A stretch of DNA of 64,000 bases from Acidobacteriota bacterium (GTDB lineage Bacteria > Acidobacteriota > Terriglobia > Bryobacterales > Bryobacteraceae). Of this stretch, positions 1 through 10,270 are shown piece after piece (position 1 is the stretch's first letter; the number at the start of each line of letters is the position of its first letter). A program made the position numbers and the translations under genes. The stretch spans positions 1 to 64,000 of the forward strand of contig JAKOTR010000040.1 of the NCBI GenBank assembly GCA_029776225.1, in the 5' to 3' direction. The notes beneath the pieces are model-generated. The model worked only from the letters and a program-made list of their open reading frames with translations. It was not told the origin of the DNA and searched no databases.

Positions 1-1
1 G

Positions 2-823
2 CGGGTGCGTTCGGAAACCGGAATCGGCGAGAGCGCCGTTTCGGTCAGCTACGCCGCGGTGGAGCTGGCGCGCGAAATTTTCGGCGCTCTGAACGGCCGC
101 AACGTGATGATCATTGGGGCGGGGAAGATGTCCGAACTGGCGGTGCGCCACCTGCACCGCTCGGGCGCGAGCAGGATCTTCGTCACCAACCGCACTCACG
201 AGCGCGCGAAGGAACTGGCCGCGGTCTTCAAGGGCATCATCGTCGAATACGACAGGTTTCTGGAAACTCTGCCCGAGATGGATATCGTTATCACCTCCAG
301 CGGCGCGCCGTTCTATATCCTCAGAAAGGCCCAGATGAAGCGCGTGATCGAAGCGCGCAGGAACCGGCCGATGTTCCTCATCGACATCGCTGTGCCCAGG
401 AACATCGAACCCGCAGTGAACGAGCTCGACAACGTTTTTCTCTACGACATTGACGACCTCCAGCGCGTGGTGGAAACCAATATCGGGGAGAGAAGGAAAA
501 GGGCCGAGCAGGCGGAAAAGATCGTCGCCCAGGAAGTGGAGCGGACCATTTCCCGGCTCCGGACGCGCGAGGTGGCGCCCACAATCGTGAGCCTTCAGGA
601 TCAGCTCGAACAATTGCGGCTCGCGGAAATCGCGCGAATGCGCTCAAGGCTTGGGAAGCTCTCGCCGCAGCAGGAGGAAGCCATCGACGCGCTCACGCGC
701 GGGCTGATCAACAAAATTGCCCACGGGCCGATCTCGGAGCTGCGGCGGCAGGCGGGGCAGCCCGAGGGCGTTCAGATTATCGACGCCGTCCGGCGGCTGT
801 TCCGGCTCGAAAACACGGATTGA
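2..823 (+). CDS. hemA: Glutamyl-tRNA reductase, C-terminal part (5' end outside window)
   Basis: This is the NADPH-dependent reductase that converts glutamyl-tRNA to glutamate-1-semialdehyde, the first committed step of C5-pathway tetrapyrrole synthesis in the cytoplasm. About 273 residues are visible. They open inside the family motif [19 protein letters not shown], followed by the Rossmann motif IIGAGKM and then the helical dimerisation domain. The GTG at position 5 is an internal valine codon, not the start; the N-terminal catalytic domain with the active-site cysteine lies upstream of the window. The stop at 821-823 is 4 bp before hemC, so hemA, hemC and hemD appear to be one operon. Family assignment is secure. 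Confidence 0.95.
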   Translation, partial: RVRSETGIGESAVSVSYAAVELAREIFGALNGRNVMIIGAGKMSELAVRHLHRSGASRIFVTNRTHERAKELAAVFKGIIVEYDRFLETLPEMDIVITSSGAPFYILRKAQMKRVIEARRNRPMFLIDIAVPRNIEPAVNELDNVFLYDIDDLQRVVETNIGERRKRAEQAEKIVAQEVERTISRLRTREVAPTIVSLQDQLEQLRLAEIARMRSRLGKLSPQQEEAIDALTRGLINKIAHGPISELRRQAGQPEGVQIIDAVRRLFRLENTD

Positions 824-827
824 GAGA

Positions 828-1730
828 ATGCTGACAATTGGATCGCGGGGGTCCCAACTCGCGCTGTGGCAGGCTAACTGGGTGAAGGCGCGGCTGGAAG
901 AGGCCGGGCACGCCTGCCGCATTGAAATCATCAAGACAACGGGGGACAAGATCACCGGCGTTCCGCTGGCGAAGGTGGGAGTCAAGGGTCTGTTCACCAA
1001 GGAGATCGAGGAGGCGCTGCTCGACGGCCGCATCGATGTCGCGGTGCATAGCATGAAGGATTTGCCGACCGAGCTGCCGGCGGGGCTGCGGGTTGCGGCG
1101 ATTCCGGCCAGAGAGGACGCTCGGGACGCGCTGGTAGGGCGGCGCCTTGCCGAGCTTCCACCCGGCGCGCGGGCCGGCACGTCTTCACTCCGCCGGGTGG
1201 CGCAGCTTCGCGCGGCGCGCCCGGACCTCGTCATCGAATCCGTCCGCGGCAACATCGACACACGCCTGCGCAAGCTCGCCGAAGGGCGGTACGACGCGCT
1301 GGTCCTCGCGGCGGCGGGCTTGAAACGGCTCGGCTGGGAAGACCGGATCGCCGAGTTCCTGAGCGAGGACGTAATGTGTCCCGCGGTGGGCCAAGGCGCG
1401 CTCGCGGTAGAGACGCGCGAAGAGGGCGCCGCGGCCGAGGCCTGCTCCAGGCTGGACGATGCGGCGACGCGCGCCGCCGTGGATGCCGAGCGCGCGGTGC
1501 TCAGAGCGCTTGGCGGCGGATGCCAGGTCCCCATTGGCGCCCACGCCAGAGTTACAGGAGGCGAGCTCGATCTGGTTGCCATCGTCGCCGCTCCCGACGG
1601 CAGCCAGATTGTGCGCAGCAGCACGCGCGGCAGCGCGGCCGATGCCGCCGTACTCGGCGAAAAACTGGGTAAGGCTCTGCTCGCGGCGGGCGGCGCCCGA
1701 ATTCTGCAAGCGGTCTACGGCGCATCATGA
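828..1730 (+). CDS. hemC: Porphobilinogen deaminase (hydroxymethylbilane synthase)
   Basis: The enzyme condenses four porphobilinogens into hydroxymethylbilane. The protein is 300 aa, the usual length. It opens [15 protein letters not shown] (substrate-binding loop), has the [12 protein letters not shown] motif near residue 75, and carries the dipyrromethane-cofactor cysteine at residue 232 within GGGCQVPIG. The start at 828 is chosen because homologues begin at MLTIGSR; a longer frame upstream would overlap hemA. The stop overlaps the hemD start in an ATGA arrangement (1727-1730), which implies translational coupling. Confidence 0.96.
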   Translation: MLTIGSRGSQLALWQANWVKARLEEAGHACRIEIIKTTGDKITGVPLAKVGVKGLFTKEIEEALLDGRIDVAVHSMKDLPTELPAGLRVAAIPAREDARDALVGRRLAELPPGARAGTSSLRRVAQLRAARPDLVIESVRGNIDTRLRKLAEGRYDALVLAAAGLKRLGWEDRIAEFLSEDVMCPAVGQGALAVETREEGAAAEACSRLDDAATRAAVDAERAVLRALGGGCQVPIGAHARVTGGELDLVAIVAAPDGSQIVRSSTRGSAADAAVLGEKLGKALLAAGGARILQAVYGAS

Positions 1731-2506
1731 GGGAAGGAGCGCTCGCCGGAATCAGGATCGTGGTCACGCGCGCGCGGGAGCAGGCCGGGGAACTCTCGGC
1801 GAAACTCGCAAGCCTCGGCGCCGAAGTGATCGAGTTCCCCACCATCGAGATCCGCCCCGCGGAGGACTACGGGCCGCTTGATGACGCGATCCGGCGGATC
1901 GCCTCCTACGACTGGATCATCTTCACCAGCGTCAACGGAGTGCGCTTCTTTGCCGAGCGCATGCAATGCTGCGGCTTGACAATGGCGGCGCTGCGCGCGC
2001 GCATCTGCGCCATCGGGCCGGCGACCAGGCGCGCGGTCGAAGCTCTCGGGCTCAAGGTGGATCTCATGCCGCAGCAGTACGTCGCCGAGAGCCTGGTCGC
2101 CGCGTTCGAAGGTGAGGATCTCGCGGGAAAGCGCATTCTCATTCCGCGCGCGGCGATTGCCCGCGACGTGGCGCCGGCGGCGCTCGCCTCCCGCGGCGCG
2201 CACGTGGACGTGGTGGAGGCTTACCGCACCGCAGCGCCGGACGACGCTCCCGGTCGCGCGGCGCAAATCTTCGGCGGCGACCGAAAGCCCGACTGGATCA
2301 CTTTCACGAGTTCCTCGACCGTCACGAATTTCGTAGCGGCTGCCGGAGCCGGTTCGCTTGCCGGCGTGCGCGTGGCCTCTATCGGACCGGTGACCACGGC
2401 CACCGCGCGGCGGCACGGCATCGACGTGACCGTGGAGGCTTCGAAATTTACCACCGATGGCTTGATCGAAGCCATCCTGCAATACGGGTGTAGAGTAGAC
2501 TCATGA
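1727..2506 (+). CDS. hemD: Uroporphyrinogen-III synthase
   Basis: It cyclises hydroxymethylbilane with inversion of ring D to give uroporphyrinogen III. The protein is 259 aa, typical for HemD, with two alternating Rossmann-like lobes. Visible family features are [19 protein letters not shown] at the N-terminus, [14 protein letters not shown] near residue 63, and the C-terminal-lobe segment [14 protein letters not shown]. HemD is poorly conserved, so position directly after hemC is part of the evidence. It overlaps hemC and the following methyltransferase gene by 4 bp each, so three genes share coupled translation. Confidence 0.92.
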   Translation: MREGALAGIRIVVTRAREQAGELSAKLASLGAEVIEFPTIEIRPAEDYGPLDDAIRRIASYDWIIFTSVNGVRFFAERMQCCGLTMAALRARICAIGPATRRAVEALGLKVDLMPQQYVAESLVAAFEGEDLAGKRILIPRAAIARDVAPAALASRGAHVDVVEAYRTAAPDDAPGRAAQIFGGDRKPDWITFTSSSTVTNFVAAAGAGSLAGVRVASIGPVTTATARRHGIDVTVEASKFTTDGLIEAILQYGCRVDS

Positions 2507-3483
2507 GGCAACCAGCAGCCGCGGCACAGGAGCTGAACGACTATATCCGCGCCTTCCAGTACAGCCGGGCGATTCTGACCGGCATCGAACTCGACGTCTT
2601 CGGCGCTATTGGAAACGGCGCCTCCGCAGAAGAAGTGGCTCAGCGGGTAGGCGCCGACGCGCGCGCCACCGAAATGCTGCTGAATGCGCTCGCCGCACTC
2701 GGCATCATCGAAAAGCGCAACGGCGTGTTCCTCAACACTGAGGTGTCGTCCCAACAGCTTACGGGAGAAGCCCGGCTGGCGCTGATGCACACCGTTCACC
2801 TGTGGCCCCGGTGGTCCACGCTGACCGAGTGCGTTCGCGCAGGCACGGCCGTGCGGCACGAGGAAATCGGAGAGCGTGGCGAGGACTGGACTGAAGCCTT
2901 CATCGCCGCCATGCACCGCAACGCGCTCGAGCGCGCGCCGGTGGTGGTGGACTCGGTGGGTGCGGCCGGCGTGCGCCGCATGCTGGACATCGGGGGCGGT
3001 TCGGGAGCGTACTCCATCGCATTTGCGCAAGCGAATCCCGAGCTGCACGCCGATATTCTCGACCTTCCCTCGGTCGCGCCGATCGCCGAAAGGCATATCG
3101 CGCGGGCGGGCCTTTCCGGGCGGGTGAAAACCCGTGTGGGCGACCTGCGGCGCGACGATTACGGAGCCGGCTACGACCTGGTTTTCATCTCGGCCATCTG
3201 TCACATGCTGGGGCCGGAAGAAAACGTGGACATGCTGAAGAAATCTTTCGCGGCGCTCAATGCGGGAGGGCGCATCGTGATCCAGGATTTCATCCTGGAG
3301 AAGGACAAGACAGCGCCGCTCATCGCCGCGATCTTCGCCTTGAATATGCTTGTGGGCACCGAGCGCGGCAGTTCCTACAGCGAAGACGAGTACACGGACT
3401 GGTTGCAAAAAACGGGTTTCGGCGAGGTCCGCAAGATCCGGCTGCCCGGTCCCACGGACCTCATGGTCGGCCGCAAATTGTAA
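2503..3483 (+). CDS. SAM-dependent methyltransferase (plant-type O-methyltransferase fold)
   Basis: The 326-aa protein has an N-terminal winged-helix dimerisation domain (residues about 10-90) and a C-terminal class I methyltransferase domain with the glycine-rich SAM loop MLDIGGGSGAYS near residue 165 and an acidic post-loop DLPSV. This matches the O-methyltransferase/hydroxyneurosporene-methyltransferase superfamily. The substrate cannot be read from sequence. Its start overlaps the hemD stop (ATGA, 2503-2506), so it is probably co-translated with the haem genes, and a tetrapyrrole or quinone-like acceptor is a reasonable but untested guess. Confidence 0.85.
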   Translation: MRQPAAAAQELNDYIRAFQYSRAILTGIELDVFGAIGNGASAEEVAQRVGADARATEMLLNALAALGIIEKRNGVFLNTEVSSQQLTGEARLALMHTVHLWPRWSTLTECVRAGTAVRHEEIGERGEDWTEAFIAAMHRNALERAPVVVDSVGAAGVRRMLDIGGGSGAYSIAFAQANPELHADILDLPSVAPIAERHIARAGLSGRVKTRVGDLRRDDYGAGYDLVFISAICHMLGPEENVDMLKKSFAALNAGGRIVIQDFILEKDKTAPLIAAIFALNMLVGTERGSSYSEDEYTDWLQKTGFGEVRKIRLPGPTDLMVGRKL

Positions 3484-3498
3484 GGCGGGCTTAGCGAA

Positions 3499-4128
3499 TC
3501 ACGCCCGGGGCGCAACACGGCGGCGCCGCAGGGCGAACAGCCCCAGCAAAACCGGCCCGGCTAGCAGGAACGCGGCAGGTTCGGGAACGTCACTGCCGTG
3601 AAATGGCTCGTGCGAGCCCTTTGGAATTTTCGAATCCGGCGAGTGGAAAGCGTCTTTCGCGTCTTTCTTTTCCGGCCAGGTCCACTTAGGTTGTTCGTCT
3701 TCCTTCCTGGCGCGCGAGTTGTGGGCGGTGAAAAAGCCCGCCGGCAGCACGCTCTTCGGGCAATCGGCCTCCCGGCCCGAGGACACGACCAGCGAGCTGC
3801 AAGCTGATTGTCTTACGACCCGGCTTTCGTCCCTCTCATCGCCGTCCGGGTTGGAGAACGGCTGAATGCGTTGCGGCCCGAGGTTGGATGCCAGACTTGC
3901 CCACCTGTCGCCCGGGCGGACCGGACCGTCGAACATCCGAAAACTGTTGTCGTTGCGGAACGGCATCGCCTGGAAATTGCTGAAGGTGATCCCGCCGCAA
4001 TAGGCGGCCATTCCGACTACGCTCATCGACACGCCGGGATCGGGCGGAGGCGGACAGGATACCGTCCCCGAGCTTGCCATTCCCGCCGCGGCCAAAACGA
4101 CGAGCGTCGCTTTCACACATCGAGTCAT
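3499..4128 (-). CDS. PEP-CTERM sorting-domain protein, secreted, function unknown
   Basis: The 209-aa product has an N-terminal Sec-type signal (residues about 1-25, ending near GTVSC). Its C-terminal tail from residue 181 reads VPEP, then a hydrophobic stretch, then RRRR: the exosortase recognition tripartite tail. The body is Pro/Lys/Asp-rich with several cysteines (CPPPPDPG, YCGG, CSSL) and no domain I recognise. PEP-CTERM proteins are normally processed by exosortase and linked to exopolysaccharide export; no exosortase gene lies in this window. The next gene upstream on this strand begins beyond a 213-bp gap (4129-4341) in which I see nothing specific. Confidence 0.75.
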   Translation of the reverse strand: MTRCVKATLVVLAAAGMASSGTVSCPPPPDPGVSMSVVGMAAYCGGITFSNFQAMPFRNDNSFRMFDGPVRPGDRWASLASNLGPQRIQPFSNPDGDERDESRVVRQSACSSLVVSSGREADCPKSVLPAGFFTAHNSRARKEDEQPKWTWPEKKDAKDAFHSPDSKIPKGSHEPFHGSDVPEPAAFLLAGPVLLGLFALRRRRVAPRA

Positions 4129-4341
4129 GGGCGCAAATCCCTCCCCGAAGAATCGAGTTACTTAGAGCGTAAAAGGCCGGGTTCCCGATGGAAAGAACTC
4201 ATCGCATCCCCAATTCAGCCCCTTTTTCCCGCTAGCGCGCAGCTTCAATCCGAAACCCGGCGCAAGGTAACTTGCAAATGCAATTCGATTATGAACAACG
4301 TTTAATAATCGCGCAAGGCTTGTTAATTATTGCCGGATTTC

Positions 4342-5325
4342 TTACGAGCGCGCCTGATGGATATCGTGCAGGCGGAGGAGTCCGAGACAGCAGCGCGTCT
4401 GGGGATCGACCACGGCGAGCACGGAGATCTGCGAGGGGCGGTCCTCCATGAGGCGGAGGGCCTCGTACAGGCGCGCGTCGGGAGATATGGTGACGGGGGT
4501 TTTCGTCATGATGTCGGCGGCGCGAAGCGTGCGGATATCGTCGTAGGCCTCCAGGGCGCGGCGGAGGTCGCCGTCGGTGATGATGCCCAACAGGCGCCGC
4601 TGCTCATCCACGACGCAGGCGGCGCCCAGCGGCCGGCGGGTCATGGCGATGACAACCTGTTTCACGGGATCGTCCGGCGCGGCCCAGGCCGCCTCCTCCC
4701 CGCAGTGCATCACGTCGCGGACGGTTTTCTTGAGGTTATAGCCGAGCTGGCCGCCCGGGTGGAAGACGGCAAACTTCTCGGGAGTAAATCGGCGGGCGCG
4801 CATGACGGCCAGCGCCAGCGCGTCGCCCAGGGCCATCGCCACGGCGGCGCTGGAGGTTGGGGCCAGGTTGTGCGGGTCGGCCTCGGCGCGAACCGAGGCG
4901 TCTAGTAAAATGTCGACTTCGCGCGCCAGGGGCGACGAGGGGTTGCCGAGAATGCCGATGAGCGGCGACCGCAGATCGCGCAGCGTCTGCACCAGGCGGC
5001 GCAGTTCCTCCGTCGTGCCGCTCTTGGAAATCATCACGGTAGGATCTTCCGGCGCGTACACCCCAAGGTCGCCGTGAACGGCTTCAGCCGGATGGAGAAA
5101 CACCGCCGGGGTGCCGGTGCTCGAGAACGTCGCCACGAGCTTTTCGGCCACGCGGCCCGACTTGCCGATCCCCGTGACGACGATCTTGCCCGTATGGCCG
5201 GCGATCGCCTCGACGGCACGAACGAACTCTGAATTCAAACGTTTGGCGGCGGCGGCAATGGCTTCGGCTTCCGCTTCCATCGCGGCCCGGGCAGTCACCA
5301 GCCACTCGGCATCGGAACTCGGCAT
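4342..5325 (-). CDS. kdsD: Arabinose-5-phosphate isomerase (KpsF/GutQ family)
   Basis: It interconverts ribulose-5-phosphate and arabinose-5-phosphate, the first step to KDO for lipopolysaccharide. The order is a SIS domain (residues about 35-170, with VVTGIGKSGRVAEKLVATFSSTGTPA and SKSGTTEEL) followed by two CBS repeats (about 205-325). I start at the internal ATG at 5325, which gives 327 aa, matching the usual 328; a frame open to 5385 adds 20 residues with no homology features. The motif HPGGQLGYNL replaces the common HPGGALGRRL. It sits alone on its strand, with 237 bp upstream (5326-5562) shared with the divergent dipeptidase-like gene. Confidence 0.92.
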   Translation of the reverse strand: MPSSDAEWLVTARAAMEAEAEAIAAAAKRLNSEFVRAVEAIAGHTGKIVVTGIGKSGRVAEKLVATFSSTGTPAVFLHPAEAVHGDLGVYAPEDPTVMISKSGTTEELRRLVQTLRDLRSPLIGILGNPSSPLAREVDILLDASVRAEADPHNLAPTSSAAVAMALGDALALAVMRARRFTPEKFAVFHPGGQLGYNLKKTVRDVMHCGEEAAWAAPDDPVKQVVIAMTRRPLGAACVVDEQRRLLGIITDGDLRRALEAYDDIRTLRAADIMTKTPVTISPDARLYEALRLMEDRPSQISVLAVVDPQTRCCLGLLRLHDIHQARS

Positions 5326-5562
5326 TCTTCCAGAATAGCGGCTGCTTGGGCCTGCGCGCACAGGCTCCGGCGGGCACGAGGTCATGCGGAACGCGCGGAT
5401 TCGGAAGAACTTAGCCTTTTAAAAGCTATTTCAAATATTCAGACCTGCAATTCTGGCTGGATTTCAAACGCTTAAATGATTGATTTTTAACGCCTGAAGT
5501 GTGGAATTCCGGCCCGCAAACGTGCATAATCAAACTCTTGCGACCTCTTCCGGGCTGGGTGT

Positions 5563-6672
5563 ATGTTAAATCGCCGCAACTTCCTCAAACAAGCCGCAAT
5601 AGCCGGCGGGGCGCTGCTGGCAGCGCCGATGGTAAACCGCGGGCACTACGCGCTGTTCGGCGGAACGCGGCGGTATTCCAAGCGGACCATCGAACTCATT
5701 GAAGAATCGGTGGTTATGGACATGCTCGGCCTGCTCACGCTGGACTGGCCCAAGCTGTCACGCTGGGTGAACCTGCCGGGCGCCTTCAACGAGGCGGAGT
5801 ATCGCAAGCTGCTGTCTTCGGGAATTACGGTCTTTCACCCGGCGGTCGATCTGAACGTGTCCGAGCCTGAACAGGCATTCGTGGCCACCCGCGATTGGTT
5901 CCAGAGCTGGAATGAATTTCTTAGCAATTATCCCCAGCAATTAATTAGAATTGACAGCACCGAGGACGTCCTGCGCGCGAAGCGGGAACGGCGGATTGGG
6001 GTGATTCTCGGATTCCAGAACGCCGCGCATTTTCGCACCGTTGACGACGTGTGTACGTTCTACCAAATGGGGCAGCGGATATCCCAGCTCACTTATAACG
6101 AGCCGAACCGGATCGGAACCGGCTGCGTGTCGCAGCGGGATACCGGGCTCACGGAGTACGGCGCGCAGGTCATCCGCGCGATGAACGAAACGGGGATGGC
6201 GGTGGACCTCTCGCATTCGAGCGATTGCACGTGCGAGGACGCCATCGAGGTTTCGCGCAAGCCAGTCCTGATTACGCACGCCAACTGCAAGGCTCTCAAT
6301 CCGGGCCATCCGCGCTGCAAGCCGGACCGCATCATCCGGAAGATGGCGGCAACCGGCGGCGTCATGGGGATCACTTCGATCCGCAGGTTTGTGCGGGGAC
6401 AGGAACCGACGACCATCGAGGACGTGCTGGACCACTTCGACCACGTGGCCAAACTCGTTGGCGTGGAGCACCTTGGCCTGGGCAGCGACAACGATCTGGA
6501 CGGGCGCGACCGCAAGGGCACGCGCCGGCGGATGGACGTTTCCGGGCTGAACCACCCGCAGCGCGTTTACGACCTCACCGAGGGCCTGATCCGGCGCCGC
6601 TACACCAACCGCAGCATCCGGATGATTCTGGGAGGAAGTTTCCTTCGCGCTCTGCGCGAAATCTGGGGCTGA
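5563..6672 (+). CDS. Membrane-dipeptidase-like protein (peptidase M19), Tat-exported, first metal site missing
   Basis: The 369-aa protein starts with a twin-arginine signal (NRRNFLKQAAIAGGALLAAP). The rest aligns with renal-dipeptidase-type M19 enzymes, a TIM barrel with a binuclear zinc site. Second-site features are present: DLSHSS, ITHANCKALNPGHPR and LGLGSDNDLDG. The first site is not: the usual DGHND is DMLGL at residues 53-57, replacing His and Asp ligands by Leu, and the bridging-glutamate region (normally I-E-G-G/N) reads FQNAAHF. It may bind one metal or act on a non-peptide substrate. Neighbours give no pathway clue. Confidence 0.85.
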   Translation: MLNRRNFLKQAAIAGGALLAAPMVNRGHYALFGGTRRYSKRTIELIEESVVMDMLGLLTLDWPKLSRWVNLPGAFNEAEYRKLLSSGITVFHPAVDLNVSEPEQAFVATRDWFQSWNEFLSNYPQQLIRIDSTEDVLRAKRERRIGVILGFQNAAHFRTVDDVCTFYQMGQRISQLTYNEPNRIGTGCVSQRDTGLTEYGAQVIRAMNETGMAVDLSHSSDCTCEDAIEVSRKPVLITHANCKALNPGHPRCKPDRIIRKMAATGGVMGITSIRRFVRGQEPTTIEDVLDHFDHVAKLVGVEHLGLGSDNDLDGRDRKGTRRRMDVSGLNHPQRVYDLTEGLIRRRYTNRSIRMILGGSFLRALREIWG

Positions 6673-6873
6673 GAAGAATCCGGGAAGAATCCGGCCTTTT
6701 TCTTATACCGAACCAGCCGATTTATTAGAATTCCCAAATCTGTATTCGAAGTGACACAAGCTTTCAATTTGCGGATAATTCTCGCAAATATTTCCGGAAA
6801 GGCCTTGAAGTTACGTGCGTATTCGCGATGGCCGGGCGCTTGCATTTACCCTCGCCGGAGGGGTTGAAGCACG

Positions 6874-9800
6874 ATGAGATTGAAATTCCTGTCCCTAGTC
6901 GCGTGCCTGTTCCTGTGCTCAGGAATGCAGCTCGGTCTATTGCACGCGCAGAACATGGGAAGCATCGAAGGGACCGTGAGCAATACCAACGGCCAGCCGC
7001 TGGCGAACGTTCCGGTCCAACTGACGAATCCGGTTACCGACCAGAAATGGACGACGACAACCGATTCGGCGGGATTTTACCGCTTTCCAAACATCCCCGT
7101 GGGCCGCTACCGGATCACGACCGGAACGCCCGGGCAGCCCGCAACGGTAGGAACCGCGCCCGGCCAGATTACGGCTCATGAATACGAGGCGACGGCGGGT
7201 GGGCCCGTGGTGGTGAACCTGACGGTGGCGACGCCGCGCACCGACAACATCATCTCGGCGGAAGCGGTCCCGATCCGCACCAACCCGGCCCGCATCCAGC
7301 ACATCTACAACACGGCGCGCGCCGAACACTGGCCGCAGTCGAACTGGATGTCCAAGAGCAGCGAACTCTACGGAACGTACAACGACATTCTGATCAGCGA
7401 GGCGGTCACCTCCGGCGACGTTCTGGCGGTTGGACCGGCGGTCGCGGGCCAGCCTCCGACCGGCAACAACTTCCGCATCGACGGCGTGGACAACAACAAC
7501 AAGGTGGTCCCCGGCCCGCTGGTGTACGTTTCCAACTTCGCGACGGACCGCACCAACTTCTTCCAGAACCAGGCCGTCCCGATCTTCGGCCACTCAATCG
7601 GCGGCCAGACCGATCTGACCAAGCGCTCCGGCAGCAATGAATTCCACGGCGCCATCTACGATTTCATTCAGAGCTCGGATCTGAATGCGATCGACCAGGC
7701 TTCGGCGAGGGCGGGGCAGAGCGGCCAGCCGAGTTACACGCAGAACAGGCTGGGCGCCTCGGTAGGGTTCCCGATCGTCCGCAACAACGTGTTCTTCTTC
7801 GGGAACTTCGAGTACATTCCGCTGAACGCCAACCGGCTTGTCAGCGGCGCGGCTCTGGCTCCCACGACGGCCGGTTTCGCGGCCCTGGGAGCGGTTCCGG
7901 GCGTGTCCGCCACGAACCTGCAACTCCTGCGAACCGGGATACCCAATCCGGCCACCGAAGAAGCAACCACAACGACCGTGGGAGGCACCACGATCCCGCT
8001 GGGCTTTGCGAACCCGCTGGTGCAGGACCGCATCCGGCACTACTTCGGCAGCGGCGGGCTCGACTTCACTCTCGGCACGAGCGACAACCTGCACCTCCGC
8101 TACGTCCACAACAAGACCGATTCGAACAATCTTGGCCCGGCGTTTCTGGGTACGCTGCCCGCGTTCCAGACGCCCAACGACATCACCGCGCTCGTGGCTA
8201 CGGTATCGCACACCCACTCGTTCGGTTCCGGCGCGCTGAATGAACTCCGGCTCGCCTACAACCGCTGGGACCGCAACATCGATCCGTTCAACCAGACCCT
8301 GGCCAACTTCTCGAATTTCCCGAGCATCGGCATATCGGGCTCCACGAACCTGCTGCTCGGCTCGGCGCCGATCGCGCGGAGGTCCGCGTTCAACACCTAT
8401 CAGATCTCGGACGTTTTCGGATGGCACAGGGGCAGGCACCGCTTCGACATCGGCGTCGACGCGCTGCGCTACATCGGCGCGGTGTCCGAGAACCCCATGT
8501 TCGGCGGCGGAATGTTCGGCTACTCAAGTTTCGACCGCTTCCTGCGCGACCTGCCGCCAGACGTGATGGCGCTGCAAGGCTTCGGTCCGGGAAGGGTTGA
8601 AGACACCCGCTACCTGTGGCAGTTCTTCATCCAGGACAACTGGCAGATCCGCTCCAACCTGCTCGTCACGCTCGGTGTCCGGTATCAGTACACCACCATC
8701 CCGCAGTCGTTTCAGACTCAGGAGCTGAACCAGATCGCGAGCGTCCCCGACCTGATCGATTTCGACGAGCCGGATACACAGAAGACCGCAGTGTCGCCGT
8801 ACGTCGGTTTTGCCTGGTCGCCCATGGGATCGACCAAGACGGTCGTCCGCGCCGGCTTCGGCATCCACTACCAGACGCTGTACGACCGGCAATTGCAGTT
8901 GCCGTTCACCACGTTCGCGCCGCAGTTGTCGACGCTGATCGCCGGAACGAACCTGGGCGATACGCCGGGCTTCCTCGCCTCTGGCGGGATCGTCACTCCG
9001 GCGCTTCCGAATTCCAACCTGAGCCAGGCCGAAGCGCGCGCGCTCACCACCGCTTTCACTCCGAACGACCAGACCCTGCCGTACTCCATGCAGTGGCAGT
9101 TCGCGATCCAGCGGGCTATGTGGAGCGGATTCACGGCTGAACTGAAGTACCTGGGATCGCGCAACGTCAATATGCCGTTCCTGACGACGTTGAACAGGCC
9201 GGTGGCATCGCCGGACGCCGCCTTCCCGATCTTCACAACCGCTCCGGGCCAGGACGTGTTAAACGCGCTTCCGACGCTCCAGACCCAACGCGCTCAGGCG
9301 CTCACGGCGGCCGGCTTTACCAACACGATCTTCACCGTCGAGCAGACCGGCCTCTCGCGCTACAACGCGGCGGCGGTCAACCTCAGCCAGCGCCTCGCCG
9401 GCGGCTTGCAGTTCCTCGGAAACTACACCTGGAGCCACGACTACGCGACCTCAACCGGAACGATGCTCGATCTGGCCTTCGGCCGCCAGCTCGCCGACAC
9501 TCCGTGGGACCGCCGGCACCGTGCCAGCATCGGGTTCGTCTACGATGTGAGCACCGTGTTCCGGAACACCGGTTCGATTCTGCGGAACATCTTCGCCAAC
9601 TTCGTGTTCTCGGGCAACTACGTCTATGAGTGGCCGGCGCGGCTGCCGCTTCTGGCGCTTTCGAACCAGAGCATCAACGGCATCGGCGTGTCCCCGGTGC
9701 TCTTCAATGGTTCGGGCACGACCGACACTCTCAGCTCCGCGGTTCCGCTTACGAACTCGGCGGGCCAGACGGTCGCTTTCCTGGCGTCCGATCCCAACGC

Positions 9801-10152
9801 ACGGTTCCTGGCGGGGGCGCCCGGAGTATCCGGAGGAGCCCGGCAGGCCATCGAGCTGAGCCCGATCAACAACCTGAACGTCTCTGCGGCGAAGCGGTTT
9901 TCCTACCGCGATCGCGCCGCCTTTGAAATCCGCGCCGACGCGTACAACGTGGCGAACCACCCGCAGTACACGTACGCGCCGATCACCGCCCTGAGCCCTT
10001 CGAGCTTCGGGCTGGTGCCGGCGTTCCTGAACGGCCAGAGCCCGGTGGTTCCCAGTCTGACGATTCCGGGCGGCGCGGCGTTTAGCGACCCGAGCAACTT
10101 CTTCAGCAGCAATCCGCGAGTCCTCCAGTTCGCTCTCCGGGTCACCTGGTAG
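6874..10152 (+). CDS. Oar-like TonB-dependent outer-membrane receptor with N-terminal carboxypeptidase-regulatory domain
   Basis: The 1092-aa protein has a signal peptide (residues 1-26, ending LLHAQ) and a CarboxypepD_reg-like Ig domain (about 29-115: GSIEGTVSNTNGQPLANVPVQL). A plug region contains FRIDGVDNNNKV and GGQTDLTKRSGSNEFHGAIYDF, and a long beta-barrel ends in the terminal aromatic pattern LQFALRVTW. The architecture matches the Oar/TonB receptors greatly expanded in Acidobacteria. The substrate is unknown, probably an oligosaccharide or peptide. A Shine-Dalgarno-like GGAGGGG precedes the ATG by about ten bases. It is monocistronic, ending in a strong terminator at 10182. Confidence 0.93.
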   Translation: MRLKFLSLVACLFLCSGMQLGLLHAQNMGSIEGTVSNTNGQPLANVPVQLTNPVTDQKWTTTTDSAGFYRFPNIPVGRYRITTGTPGQPATVGTAPGQITAHEYEATAGGPVVVNLTVATPRTDNIISAEAVPIRTNPARIQHIYNTARAEHWPQSNWMSKSSELYGTYNDILISEAVTSGDVLAVGPAVAGQPPTGNNFRIDGVDNNNKVVPGPLVYVSNFATDRTNFFQNQAVPIFGHSIGGQTDLTKRSGSNEFHGAIYDFIQSSDLNAIDQASARAGQSGQPSYTQNRLGASVGFPIVRNNVFFFGNFEYIPLNANRLVSGAALAPTTAGFAALGAVPGVSATNLQLLRTGIPNPATEEATTTTVGGTTIPLGFANPLVQDRIRHYFGSGGLDFTLGTSDNLHLRYVHNKTDSNNLGPAFLGTLPAFQTPNDITALVATVSHTHSFGSGALNELRLAYNRWDRNIDPFNQTLANFSNFPSIGISGSTNLLLGSAPIARRSAFNTYQISDVFGWHRGRHRFDIGVDALRYIGAVSENPMFGGGMFGYSSFDRFLRDLPPDVMALQGFGPGRVEDTRYLWQFFIQDNWQIRSNLLVTLGVRYQYTTIPQSFQTQELNQIASVPDLIDFDEPDTQKTAVSPYVGFAWSPMGSTKTVVRAGFGIHYQTLYDRQLQLPFTTFAPQLSTLIAGTNLGDTPGFLASGGIVTPALPNSNLSQAEARALTTAFTPNDQTLPYSMQWQFAIQRAMWSGFTAELKYLGSRNVNMPFLTTLNRPVASPDAAFPIFTTAPGQDVLNALPTLQTQRAQALTAAGFTNTIFTVEQTGLSRYNAAAVNLSQRLAGGLQFLGNYTWSHDYATSTGTMLDLAFGRQLADTPWDRRHRASIGFVYDVSTVFRNTGSILRNIFANFVFSGNYVYEWPARLPLLALSNQSINGIGVSPVLFNGSGTTDTLSSAVPLTNSAGQTVAFLASDPNARFLAGAPGVSGGARQAIELSPINNLNVSAAKRFSYRDRAAFEIRADAYNVANHPQYTYAPITALSPSSFGLVPAFLNGQSPVVPSLTIPGGAAFSDPSNFFSSNPRVLQFALRVTW

Positions 10153-10181
10153 TCGCTGCTGTTCCTTTGCATGCTCCGCCA

Positions 10182-10212
10182 CGGGGCAGGCTTCGGCCTG
10201 CCCCGTTTTTTT
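10182..10212 (+). terminator. Rho-independent terminator after the Oar-like receptor
   Basis: A perfect 10-bp stem (CGGGGCAGGC with GCCTGCCCCG) closed by a TTCG tetraloop is followed by seven T residues. It lies 30 bp after the receptor stop and 59 bp before truB, so it isolates the receptor transcript. Confidence 0.95.
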
Positions 10213-10270
10213 CAATGGCTCCCGCCCCTCGAAAATAGCTTTCGGGAATTACCTGTTACCCTGATAAGGG

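Noticed and set aside
3836-4120. A second minus-strand frame suggesting a frameshift in the PEP-CTERM gene
   Set aside because: The 209-codon frame has both a signal peptide and the VPEP sorting tail, so no frameshift is needed.
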